A program made the translations under genes and the position numbers. From Gnetum montanum (lineage: Eukaryota > Streptophyta > Gnetopsida > Gnetales > Gnetaceae), in contig MNCI01000819.1 of NCBI GenBank assembly GCA_015680685.1, forward strand, positions 133,442-169,689: a stretch of 36,248 bases of DNA, given 5' to 3'. Position 1 is the stretch's first letter; each line of letters opens with the position of its first letter. This document shows, piece after piece, positions 10,542 through 21,418 of this stretch. Under the pieces are notes generated by a model. That model searched no databases. It was not told the origin of the DNA and worked only from the letters and a program-made list of their open reading frames with translations.

Positions 10542-11630
10542 CGAAGCAATTTCACTCCACAATTAAGTCACCTTCAATGCACTAAATCCAAATATTATGT
10601 AAAGATAAATTTATTTTCTAGAAAAATAAGAAAACTAGATATCTTCAATTAAAATTATTAGAAGATTATAATAGGTTTCACACAACCCACAAGCATCCAT
10701 AAACCTATCACACTCAAATGATATTGCAGAGCATGAGGCTCTACAATCACACAATGGTTGTTCTTAATGCAAGACACAACCAAGAGAAATCTCTCCCACA
10801 ACCTAGGATTGAGATCTCAACTCACAAGTGAGATACAAGAGAATAGAACACATAGATCAACACACCACAAGTTAATCTTGGAGCTACAATCACCTATTGC
10901 ACTCACCCCATCTCTCTTGCCAAGTTCTCCTTACATACGAACTCTTCTCCTTCCTCATGGATGAAGGCATACATAATTATAAAGATCCAAAACCCTATGA
11001 AGCTTTTTATTTGCCTCCCTAGATGTTTTCCACATGGATCTAGAGTCTTTTGGATGTTTCCCAATTGATATGCCATGTCAGAGTTTTTTTTCTTCGTCCA
11101 CATTAACATCTCTTATTTCTGTAGATGTCTCTTTTGAGGGCTCTATTCTTGAAAGAGACCTCTACTATTTTTGGGAGACATCTTCTATGGACTAGAGACG
11201 TCTGCACTTTAGGAGAGATGTCTTTGGAAAGAAATCTATCTTTCTAGAGAGATGTCTGCTATTTTTGGAAGATGTCTTCTCTGGGCTAGAGACATCTTCA
11301 CTTTAGGGAAGATGTCTCTAGAAAGACATCTTTCATTTTGAGGAGACGTCTCTTCTAAAGGTGCCAAAAATAAAAGTGCTTGTTTTAATGCCAGAAGCCT
11401 TTGGATGCCTCCCAACAAGTTTCCATTGACCCTGGGACCTCCTAAACTTATCAAAATAAGCCAAAAACACCTCCAAACATTCCAAAACATCCAAGAATCT
11501 TCATCATAAAAATTCAACACAAAAACACACATAAAAATTGGACACATGTGTCCATGTATTCTCTAAGCACAAAAACTACGAAAACAGCTTGTAGGACAAG
11601 CACAAGGGAATTAGAAGAGGTGTTCCTACA
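10542..11630 (-). repeat. 5' LTR of the chromovirus-like element
   Basis: This 1089-bp LTR matches 4626-5770 along its length. Its inner end has CG in place of TG (10542). U3 carries GAYRTC-type hexamers at 11157, 11177, 11197, 11217, 11231 (GAAATC), 11251, 11271, 11291, 11311, 11325 and 11345, with steps of only 20 or 14 bp. A minus-strand TATA-like box lies at about 10975-10985. Confidence 0.85.
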
Positions 11631-12173
11631 CCAGTTGCAAGTTGGGATTTCCAAGCTCAGAAACATGTGGAAAAGATAAGAATAAGATGGAAATAGCTAG
11701 GAATCTCCAAGTTAACAATGAGGAAGATTTTCCCAAGGTTTTTGTCTTAAATTTGATAAATATTATTGTATGTTTTCATGTTTTGTCATGAGCTAAGTAC
11801 ATGAGAGTTTGGTTGAGAGAGATTTCATGAGTGTGTATGCATATTTATGGTCAATTATGTGTGTTTGACCATTGTAGCTCTTCATGCATGTGCTATGTTG
11901 GATCTTAGTCCTATGTTTATGAGAGAAATCTAGTTTAGTTGTGCCTTACATTGAGGATAATTGTTGTGTGCTTGTAGAGCCTCACGCTTTGTAATATCAT
12001 TGAGTGTTTAAGTGATTTGAGATATATTGGATGTGAAACCACTGATTTGTAATCTTCTTTGCATTAATTAAAGTTAACTAGTTTTCTTATTTTCTAGCAA
12101 TTGAATTATCTTCATACATTTTAGATTTAGTATGTGTTTGAAGGGCTAAAGCAAACGGAGTGACCTTGCTCCA
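11631..12173 (+). mobile_element. Older solo LTR, right part
   Basis: This continues the LTR begun at 4316. From about 11930 it aligns with the R/U5 part of the younger LTRs read on the minus strand (shared CTTACATTGAG, TAGAGCCTCACGCT-like, AATATCATT-GAGTGT and GATTTAGT blocks). It ends GGAGTGACCTTGCTCCA, like GGAGTGAACCTGCTTCA in the younger copy. Directly after it comes ATCTT (12174-12178), identical to 4311-4315. The two halves total 853 bp. With no internal region between matching target repeats, this is a solo LTR left by LTR-LTR recombination. Confidence 0.75.
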
Positions 12174-12495
12174 ATCTTCAAGGAAGCTTCTGATCAAATT
12201 AGTTTCAAAGAATTCTTCAATGACTAAGGGGAAACAAATATATGTTCCTAAGGTTTCATAGAAATCTATTGTTGATTCATATAGTTTTTAAATGGTTTTT
12301 CATAACAAAAAGCATCGAGGAACTCTATTTGTTGAGGAATGTATGCCAAATCTTCAAAATAATCAACATGTTCAAGACATTTTAATTACTAATAATTCAT
12401 TTGCAGTTCTTGGTCAAGATATAGAGATAATTTCTTTTCATAATGTTGATTCTACTGATAGAACAGGGGCCTCCTTTCCCTTCACCAAATGTTAA
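12174..12495 (+). pseudogene. LINE ORF1 remnant, second part
   Basis: After the target repeat the LINE resumes. The frame 12292-12495 (with NNSFAVLGQDIE and FPFTKC) fits the variable C-terminal part of a plant LINE ORF1, where an 'NsFavL' segment is common. It sits just before the endonuclease part of ORF2. Identity rests mainly on position and continuity with 3670-4315. Confidence 0.5.
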
Positions 12496-12559
12496 TCTTT
12501 CCATGAAATATTTGAGATCTTACTAATAAATGATATAAAAAAGTTATTAATGCTTTTCT

Positions 12560-15500
12560 TTACATATGACATTCAGTTCCTAATTTTATTCTTCTCCAAG
12601 GAATTAAAATTTCCAATTCAAATATAGTCATGACTATTAAATAGTATTTTTCATGATTCTATAGTATTATTTACTAATCATACTATTGGTCAAGGTGGTG
12701 CAATTCTCATTATTAATCATTTTTTATATAAAAAAAGTTCTCTCTTATGACAAAGACAATTCTACAGTCTAAGTAATTCTTAAAGGTACTTGAGGTCCTT
12801 TTGGTATTTGCAATATTTATGCTTCTACTACTTTTGTAGATAGAATTAGTATATGATAGTTTCTTCTCTAAAGTTTACCTAATATTCCTTGGCTTTTTGG
12901 TAGTGATTTAATATGACTGAAAATTCTTATGATAAAATTGGTGGAGCTTCTTCTCAACTTACAAGCATGAGCTTTCTATTTGATATGATATTAATNAAGA
13001 CTAAGACAAAAATTTATGATGAAATTCAAAAGATCAACACTACAATACAAAATTATCCCTTTCATATTATTCTTCAACAATGACTTGCTTATGTTCACTC
13101 AATTAAACAAAAATGGGATATGCATAATGCTAAGAGTGCCCTCATCAAGAGTCAAGTCAACTCGTTGAAAGTAGAGGGAGAACCATACAAGGAATTTTTA
13201 AAATTCTTAAAAGGTAAAGATAATTTACCTATTATTGACTTCATGGAAGTTGATGGTCAAATTAGTTCTGATCCTCTTATTATCAATGATTTTCTTGAAA
13301 GATATTTTCAATGTATATTTATTTTAGAAGGTTTTGATCATGAAGATTTCTCTCTAATTATGATCATTTACCTAATATTGTTCATAGTAGTTACAACCAT
13401 CTTCTTGAATAAGATCTCTCTTACCAAAATTAAAGATTCAATGATTAGCTTGGCCAATGATAAAACTCCAAGTTTTGATGGAATTCCCATTGAATTTTTA
13501 AAAAATCATCGGGATGTTATTGGTATGAAACTTTATTGTGTTTTTGCAGAAGCCATTGAACAATGTTCTCTTACTTAAGAGCTAAATAGAGAAGCCATCA
13601 AAGTTATTCCTAAAAAAGGTGATCTTTCCCACACTCGTAATTGGCATCCTATTATTCTTCTAAATTCTATTTATAAAATTTTGGCTAAATGTCTTGCAAA
13701 AAGATTAAAATTAATTATTTCTTAGTTAATTACTTCAATACAAACTAGCTTTGTCAAAGCTAGATATACTCTAGATAATGTTGTTGTAGCTTAGGAGGGT
13801 ATGCAATGACTTGAAGATTTTCAATCAAGACATTGCTTTCTTTGAAGCTTGATTATGCTAAAGCATATAATATAATTAAATGACACTTTATTATTACTTA
13901 TCTTCGCAAATATGATTTTAAAGAAAAATTTATTGGGATGGTGAAGACTCTTGTTGCAAATGCTAAAGTACTTGTGGCTACAAATGTTGGCATTGCTAAT
14001 AGTTTTTAAGCTTGAATGCTTAGTTAGGCAAGGTTGCCTTCTTGCTCCTTATCTGTCCATCCTTACTACAAATTTTTTTACATCATGCTATACAAAAGGA
14101 TCAAGAACATAATGTGCTACCAAAAACCTTTATTGAAAATAAAGTTTCTAATTTATTAAATATGCATTTTGTATATGATTCTTTTTTTATGATAAAAAAT
14201 GACACAGCTATTGCAAATTGTCTTTTTTATTGTATTGATCAATATTACAAACTTTCAAGCTCTCAAATTAATTGGTTTAAATCTTCTATATTTTCCAATA
14301 AGAGGGTTTAAGATTGGGCTTTGTCTAAATATTGGCATTTTTTTAGAAAAGTCAGATGTTTTCAAATTGTTAGGCATGCCTTTTTCCTTTGCTAGATTTT
14401 CAAAAACTTTATGGTATATTACAGTGAAAAAAAATTAAACAAAAAGTTATTAAGTGAGAAGAGAAAAAGCTTTCAATGACTAACAAGTTTTTTGTTTATA
14501 AGCATACCATTCAAGGTACTCATGTATTATTCATCATGTTGGACTCTTAGTATTTCTACATATCATTGCATTAATTAACTTGTGCAAAATTTCCTTATGA
14601 GTAGTAGCCATTCTAGAAAAAAATTTTGTTGTGTTGTATAGGACATTTGCACTTATCACAAAGAGGATGCTAGATTAGGATTAGTGAATTGTTATAATTA
14701 GGGTATGATTTATGTGCCAATTGGATGGTTAAATGCTTATTGGGTAATGAGTCTTGGAAGCTTCTTTTTCATAAGTGCATTTAGAGAGATAAGCCTAGAG
14801 GTTTTAATTATTAGAAAGATACTAATTTTTTTAATTGGATCCTTTTTCAAAAAAAGTATTATGATATTAAGTTCTATTATCATAAAGCATATTTGGAAGG
14901 CTTGAAGTTTTATTAGTAATTTTTGGAACTTCAATAAAATTACTTGGTGTAAGCTTGGCATTTCCTCCCTTTCATCTCTTTGCAATGCATAATTGTTGGA
15001 TTACTTGGTTTGAGTCTCAAAGTCTCCATAGCATTAATGTTTACATTTTTTGATCTTTTGGATAGTTTGGACATAAGTATGACGATTCAAGACTCTCATA
15101 ATGATTTTTTTTTTCTTGGATTAATGGCCATCATGTTTTTCCATATCAATCTAAGATATTGTATATTCTTAGTTTTAATACTAATATTTGGCCAAGATTC
15201 AATTATCTTTGGAAGCTTAATCTACAATATACCGTTAGTGAAGTAGCAAATTCAGAAGATATGGAATGCTACTACTTCAAAAATTAGACATTTTCTATAG
15301 TATTTGATTGATCAAGCTTGCCTATTGATATTTAGTGCTCTCACTTCGATGTTCATGACCCAAGATGTCTTGTCTGCAACATGGAAGATACATTCATCTA
15401 TTATTTTTTTACTTGTCTCCTTGCTTGTAGCTCTTGGACTTGGTATAGTAGGTATTTACATAGTTTTAAACAAAGATTAGATGAAGTTTTATTTGGGGAC

Positions 15501-15690
15501 ACTCCTCAACTTCAAGGATTTCTACTTCATACTTAGCATTATTTTTGTCCTCTCACTCTTTATGCCATCTGTAAGTTTCGATGTAATGTAGTTTTGCAAA
15601 GGGATTCTCTAGCTAATTTTCTTTCTTTGTCAATTCAAGGCGACATCATTCAACAACTAATGCTTCAATTGAATTCCTAAATGGATCTCT
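12560..15690 (+). pseudogene. L1-like LINE ORF2 (endonuclease, RT, zf-RVT), broken
   Basis: Plus-strand L1-type ORF2. Endonuclease traces at 12680-12990 include GPFGICNIYAST, PNIPWLFGSD and KIGGASSQLTSMSFLFD. RT starts near 13430 (KIKDSMISLANDKTPSFDGIPIEFL), then VIPKKGDLSHTRNW, IILLNSIYKILAKCLAKRL, LVRQGCLLAPYL. The catalytic box reads FVYDS at 14168-14182 where F-x-DD is expected, so the site is lost. After it come LSMTNKFFVYKHTIQGTH and WMVKCLLGNESWKLLF, then a zf-RVT-like end at about 15340-15480 (CLVCNMEDTFIYYFFTC). Dozens of stops and several frameshifts occur; an N lies at 12996. It is dead. Confidence 0.85.
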
Positions 15691-15945
15691 TTTTACTTTT
15701 TATTTTTAATTAATAGGAAACCCTTAGTAGGAAGTGAAAACCCATTTGAGTGCTTTTAAACAAGGGCATTAAAAACTGTTGGTTGTAAGGATAAAGGCCT
15801 AAAAAGGCATCTAAAAAACTGTTGGGTCTTTCCCTTTCGTTGTTTTGGAGTTTCTCTTATGCTTCTTTGCTTTTGTACTCTAAATTTTTATTTTTAATAT
15901 ATTTATTTTTTGGGATCTAGCACCCCATTGTTATTCTCTATTGGA
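15691..15945 (+). mobile_element. LINE 3' UTR and tail
   Basis: After the last ORF2 codons comes a T-rich 3' region with GTTGGGTCTTTCCCTT, GCTTTTGTACTCTAAATTTT and an AT-rich end near TATTTTTTGGG. This resembles the usual 3' end of plant L1-like LINEs. No long poly(A) or target duplication remains. Confidence 0.55.
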
Positions 15946-16299
15946 ACAAATAATATATCAATTATATATCATACACTAACCACAAATGAGGTTGGGAAGA
16001 TAGTGACCTACGATCTAGGGAACTACTAATTGGCATACAACCTAGCCCCTTCATAGAATTTAATCAAGTCTCTTACATATGTTAGTAAATAAGTATGCTT
16101 GGGTATTGGGAATTGGTACTTGTTAATTCAATTATGTAGCTAAATCTATCATGATATATGTATTAGAGAATTAATTCCACTATCATTATCATCTTGGTGT
16201 CTTTATCCCATCAACATGGCCTAACTCAACAAAGGGGTTAAAAAATTTAACAATGGGTTACTATGGCTAAATCTTTACTTCATGCCATAATCCTAAATA
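15946..16299. other. AT-rich spacer
   Basis: No coding frame, terminal repeat or structured element is visible. It separates two related LINE tails. Confidence 0.4.
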
Positions 16300-16440
16300 T
16301 ATATTTTTACTTGAAGAGGCATCCCCAAAACCGTTGGGCTTTTTCCTTAGACTCTCTTTTTAATGATATGATGTACTTTGAATTTTTTAAAAATATTATT
16401 ATTCAATTTTTTGGGGTCCAACATCTCCCATCATCCTACC
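16300..16440 (+). mobile_element. Second LINE tail (5'-truncated copy)
   Basis: GAGGCATCCCCAAAACCGTT onward matches the tail at about 15810-15930 (AAGGCATCTAAAAAACTGTT). The match continues through TGTACTTTGAATTTTT and the T-rich end into TTGGGGTCCAACATCTCCC against TTGGGATCTAGCACCCC. Only the 3' end is present, as in a strongly 5'-truncated LINE insertion or a local duplication. Confidence 0.5.
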
Positions 16441-17842
16441 CCCAAACATATATTTTTACCTTGCTAATAGGTAACATGTGTTTCAATAGAGCCCTTGGAA
16501 TTACACTTAGGCATTAAAATCTAAAATAAGTGAAACATAGGTACACCCTAAAATTTATAAAAGTTTATAATTTAGTGCTACTTAGTAGAATCAAATTTGT
16601 TACTTGGAATTACACTTATGACTTGCAACACCGTAACTTCTTGGTCTTTCAATTAATTTTATAATTTCAACTTGAATAGAGTGAGTTGAATAGAGTCCTA
16701 CTATGATGCAAATTTGAGTCAAACTTTGAAAATGTCTAGATTGATTTTGATGAATGCAACAATTTCATCTTTGAATAAAATTTGAGTTTTGACTCACGTT
16801 TTGAAAACCATCCATCACATATACACACCTTTAGCTTTAGCATTAGAATTTGATTTTGATACAAATTCTACTTTACTCCTCAAAATGATATAATAGTAAC
16901 TCATCTAATAAGTAGATAAGTTAAAGCACTGTACTACCCCTTTTAAGGTGTTATGTGAGTGATGTGCGATTCAAGCCCACAACCTTCACCATAAAGCACT
17001 ATTCTACCCCTGCTATGCTTTTACTGCACTTAGTGATAATGAAAATAAGTTATTATTTGGCGTTGAACATACATCAAATTCATGGAACCTGGTCATGATT
17101 CATGTTTTGCCTATTGTTGACACAAGTGTCTTCGAAAGCTCTAAAGGTAGATGTAACTGATTTTTTTGAGTGGTAGCTTCTTCTCGAATATCAATCCACT
17201 TTCTGATCACACATTGATGATAATAATAAAAGTACGATATTCAAAAATAATAATAAAAATAAAAAGACGAACCATAATTTGGCGGTCGAAAAGGACCACC
17301 AAACAATTACCCAATAAAAAACGATTTTTTATTTATTTATTAAATCCAACCGTGGGTTCCTGCACCACACGCAAGATTGACTGATTCATATCCATCATTC
17401 ATGGCCTGCAGCTGGGTACCAGCCAACTTACATCATAACTGCCCGGCTAGACAGGGCCCAAATGTTAGTGGAATCTTGTCAGCCATAGTAACAAAGTTGC
17501 CCTAGACTTGATGGGCAGCCTATCCATGCAACGGGACGGGAAGAAAAAGTTCAGCGTCTACGTGAATTTGTCGTGTACGCAATTTGGTAGTTGCAGGAGG
17601 CACGCAAACATCCAACCAACCCAGGCGCAAGGAATCTTCGGCCCGGAATCTCCTAGTATCTTTCAAATTTTTACCCAGCAATTATCTTCCCAGATTCCTC
17701 TTACCGCTTTGTTTTCTGTTGTTGCTTGTTAAGGCTCAGTTTTTCGCCTGCTCTGTGTTTTCGCGCCTTCTTCTGTGCTGGGAAATTGCTGATTAAAGAA
17801 GGAATTATTCGTTAATCCAGTGTAAATCAGGACTAGATCTGC
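16441..17842. other. Intergenic region upstream of VPE
   Basis: About 1.4 kb without a convincing gene. It contains a possible SINE scrap (16925-17035), an A-rich run with TAATAATAA units (17215-17270), and a more GC-rich last 450 bp that is probably the VPE promoter. An ACGT core (CTACGTGA, near 17557-17565) is the only regulatory-looking word; single ACGT words are common by chance. Confidence 0.5.
16925..17035 (-). mobile_element. Possible tRNA-derived SINE scrap
   Basis: Read on the minus strand, GGTTGTGGGCTTGAATCGCAC resembles a tRNA B box (GGTTCGAATCC) in a tRNA-like arrangement. The words AAAGCACTRTWCTACCCC appear twice, at about 16924 and 16996 on the plus strand. There are no clear ends or tail. 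Confidence 0.3.
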
Positions 17843-17849
17843 TATAAAT
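17843..17849 (+). promoter_or_regulatory. Likely TATA box of the VPE gene
   Basis: TATAAAT lies 61 bp before the VPE start codon, which would place transcription start near 17875 and give a short leader of roughly 35 nt. No other TATA-like word lies as close to the gene. Inferred from position only. Confidence 0.5.
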
Positions 17850-17909
17850 CTGCATCTCTGGACTAGCTGAAGACATAGAACCAGAAGGAATAATAGGTGT
17901 AGTTTCGCC

Positions 17910-20900
17910 ATGGAGTCAGTTGTAGCATTGCTTAGGTTTGTAGGATGCCTCGTTCTTTGTGTCTGGAGTTCAATTGCGGTTTCAGATGCCAGTAGAATCA
18001 GGCTGGATTCAAAAATTCGTATTCCCACTGAAGAGTCTAGCGGGACTGGGACAAAGTGGGCTGTCCTGGTTGCCGGTTCTTCTGGTTTTTCAAATTACAG
18101 GCACCAGGTCATGCTCTCCTGATTGTTAGCGTTGTTCTTAATAACCCAGATGTAAAATTTTGGTCATTTTTGTGCATAATCATGGTAATGATGACGCAAG
18201 CCTGTTTAGATCAGGCAAATAGGATAATTATCTTTCGTCTGCTAGGTTGTTTCAGTTTCGGTATGGAGTTTTGAATTCTGGGATGTATGATCCAGGTGTT
18301 CTCTTCGTGAATTTGTTATTGCTAATCAGTCCTTCACACCAATCTAGTCATTGTTTCAAATGTTCAAATAATTGAGTCTCAAAGTTAAAGATCCGTTAGA
18401 ATATGAACCCAGTGAGATCAGACAAGCTTTTATTCCTGTCAAGTACTAGCAAAAAGACACAAGTTTTCTGATTAACTACTAATCTGACTATCTGAATTTT
18501 TGTACCACAGGCTGATATTTGCCATGCTTATCAAATTCTTAAGAGAGGGGGCCTAAAAGATGAGAATATTGTTGTGTTTATGTACGATGACATAGCCCAC
18601 AATTACCTCAATCCCAGACCTGGAGTTATTATTAACAACCCTGAAGGCGAGGATGTCTATGCAGGCGTTCCTAAGGTAAATCTGCTTCCTTCAAGTTTAT
18701 CATATGTAGAAGGAACATTTTTGTTCATCCATGACTGTTAATTACCTCCTTTGTGGGTTAATCCAGGACTACACCGGTGACAATGTAAACGTCGAAAACC
18801 TTTTTGCTGTTATCCTTGGAGATAAGGACTCTGTGAAGGGTGGAAGCGGAAAGGTTCTGAATAGTGGCCCTGATGACCTTATTTTCATTTACTACAGCGA
18901 TCATGGTGGAGCTGGAGTGCTTGGTAAGTTAAGCATGCACGTGCTTACTGCTTCCGATGTGTTATATGTCTGCATCTATAACCATATTTCTACCAGAGCC
19001 TTCAGATCTCAATAAGTTCCAATACTTTCCACAGATCACCTTAATTTATATCAGTCATGAAACGTTTAAGATAACGCTGTTTAATTTCTTTTTTTTCACC
19101 ATATTTCGGAAGTTTGAGGTTGGTGTTTCCTAATCTAAAATTTGTATTCCTGTGTTCACAGGGATGCCCTCCGGGCGCGAACTCTATGCAGATGAACTTT
19201 TGAAGGTTTTGAAAAAGAAAAATGCGGCTGGCACTTACAAAAAAATGGTAACTACGAACTGCGCATTAATAATAATAAGTAGCACAACGTCTTATCTAAC
19301 CTGAGCAGAAACAAATTGTCCAGTATTTTCAATAGAAATAGCTATACATTGTTTTTCGACTATTTCAGGTTTTTTTGTGTAAGCTATATATATTGATCTA
19401 TAAAGATACTCAAAAGCCTGATAGATCGTTGATTGAAATCTGGATTTACCCTTTTTAGGTTATATATCTTGAAGCATGTGAAAGTGGTAGCATTTTCGAG
19501 GGCCTACTCCCTAAGGGATTGAATATATATGTTACAACAGCATCCAACGCACAGGAAAGCAGCTGGGGAACCTACTGCCCTGGGACGAACCCTGCCCCTC
19601 CTGTGGAGTATAGCACGTGCCTTGGTGACTTGTACAGTGTAGCATGGATGGAAGACAGGTTTGGCTCTAATCTTGCCTAGCGTTAAATTCGAACTTAACT
19701 TATACGACATGTGACATCCTTGAACCTCATACGTTGCTTCTTATTTTACAGTGAAGTCCACAACACGTTCAAGGAAACCCTGGAAGATCAGTACTTGGTG
19801 GTAAGAATCCTATTTTTGTATGGTTTGCCGGTTATTTCTATTACTGAAAGAAGAATTCAATTTGGTAAAGCTTCATATTTCTTCTCATCTTATTGACACA
19901 TCCACTGATAGCTTCCAACCAGCAATTTGGTAAAACCTTATATTTCTCCTAATCTTACTGATACTTTACAGTGATATTTGCTCATAAAGATTTGTATCCC
20001 ATTGATCCAAGAGTAGTGTTCTGGGATGACCTGTTTTTGACCAAGCAAGTTATCTCAGAGGAATATATTTGGCCAAATCTTAACGATACACGCAGGGGAA
20101 TTACTCTCGACTATTCTTTTCTCATTGTGTTGCTATTCTGTTTGCTTAAAGATCAAATTTGCCATAGTCCCATGTATTTTGCTATCACTCGAAACTACAC
20201 GCATACCTGCCCCAAGGCCTTTGAATATCTCACTCGTAAGTCGTAACTCAGCATGTATAAGCCCAACTACTACTTTCCCTGTTAGCGTTTGTTGACCTGC
20301 GACACTGTTAAAACTGCTTTCTCTAACATATTTTCTGAAATTTGTTTCTTCTAACAGCCCTATAATTCTTCCAAACTGTACAGTAGACAATAGGCTGCCC
20401 AACTTATTTCAAAAAAGTATATTACTGCTTCTGCGTGCCAGATATCATTAAAGTAATTAACTTAACCAACGAATCATAATATTACATGCAGGTGGAGGAA
20501 AGGACAAGCCAGGGCCATTCGTACCAGATGGGCTCTCATGTGATGCAATACGGTGACAAAAATATATCTGCAGAGGCATTATCAACGTACATAGGATTCA
20601 ACCCAGCAAATGCTAATGCAACTTTCGACGACAGATTGACACATTATATGAAACTGAAGCACACTGGAGCTGTTGATCAACGTGATGCAGATCTTATCTT
20701 CCTGTGGCAAAAGGTTAGCAAGTAACAAATGCGTGTTAAAATAGTTTATCTTCGACAGTTAGTTATTTTTTGTTTCATCGTGCAATGATTGCGATTTTTA
20801 TGGCTGGCATGTGCAGTATATAAAATCAAAGTCTAATAGCATAGAAAAGTCCGAAGCTCAACAGGAATTAGTCAGGACACTATCTAAACGGATGCACTTA

Positions 20901-21418
20901 GACAGAAGCGTAGAGCTTATGGGGAAATTGCTGTATGGAGCAGAAACAGGCCCATCAGTACTACAGGCTGTTCGACCACGCGGACAACCCGTGACTGATG
21001 ACTGGGTCTGCTTGAGAAAATTGGTAAGTATCTGTTTTATTCTGCTACAAGCTTAAAACCAATATGAATTGCAAACTTGATCACCCATGAGAAATTAAGA
21101 AATCTAAACAACTGATTGTAAAAGCAAACCATCATACCAAGGGATGCAATTGACAAGTAAACGAAGTTTGACTGCATTTTTTATTCGAATGTCGTAGAGT
21201 GTTACGTTTCATAATTACTAACTATGCCTCTGTTACAGGTGAGAACATTTGAATCTTACTGTGGAGCACTTTCCCAGTATGGAATGAAACATATGCGTGC
21301 ATTCGCAAATATCTGCAACAGTGGTGTTAGTGCAGAGACGGTGGACACGGTCACGGCCGAGGCCTGTGCACGTAGCTTCAATTGGAATTCAAACGCTGCC
21401 TACCACAGCATTATGTAA
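17910..21418 (+). CDS. VPE: Vacuolar processing enzyme (legumain, asparaginyl endopeptidase)
   Basis: Peptidase family C13 cysteine protease of the vacuole, which cleaves after Asn/Asp and matures seed and vacuolar proteins. Nine exons join in frame to 487 aa: 17910-18107, 18511-18675, 18767-18923, 19162-19247, 19459-19658, 19752-19800, 20492-20713, 20817-21023, 21239-21418; all introns are GT-AG. The start GCCATGG leads into a signal peptide (about residues 1-27). Catalytic His167 is in YYSDHGGAG and Cys209 in EACESGS; Arg64 fits the S1 pocket. N-glycosylation sequons are at 309 and 327. The C-terminal prodomain (about 360-487) is full length with its Cys residues. From memory of ligase-determinant work, Gly239 in WGTYC favours protease activity while the GA pair after His167 is less clear-cut. 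No break is visible. The exon count matches typical plant VPE genes. Confidence 0.95.
19859..19963 (+). repeat. Short tandem duplication in VPE intron 6
   Basis: AATTTGGTAAAGCTTCATAT (19859) and AATTTGGTAAAACCTTATAT (19924) begin two diverged copies of about 39 bp with a 65-bp period. Intron 6 is also the longest intron of the gene (691 bp), and an open frame of 91 codons within it (19971-20246) matches nothing I know. Confidence 0.6.

Larger units (their letters stand above)
4626..11630 (-). mobile_element. Complete but dead Ty3/gypsy chromovirus-like element
   Basis: This is a full-structure LTR retrotransposon on the minus strand: 5' LTR 10542-11630, primer site, gag, protease, RT, RNase H, integrase with a GPF motif, polypurine tract, 3' LTR 4626-5770. 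Protease-RT-RNase H-integrase order defines Ty3/gypsy. The iMet-type primer site, GPF module and a chromodomain-like tail point to a chromovirus. All domains carry stops and frameshifts. In one 60-bp stretch of the LTRs (4801-4860 versus 10721-10780) I count about 9 differences, so the insertion is old. No clean target duplication is seen: flanks are GTTTT and CCAGT, sharing only a weak AGTT. It sits inside an older LTR of a related family. Confidence 0.88.

Noticed and set aside
16925-17035. Functional tRNA gene
   Set aside because: Only B-box-like sequence is recognisable; no cloverleaf could be folded. The same applies to the A-box words near 27.3 and 27.7 kb and the three pieces after 34.9 kb.
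19971-20246. 91-codon frame within VPE intron 6 as an alternative exon
   Set aside because: It lies inside an intron whose borders join VPE residues correctly, shows no family resemblance and has no good splice sites at its ends.
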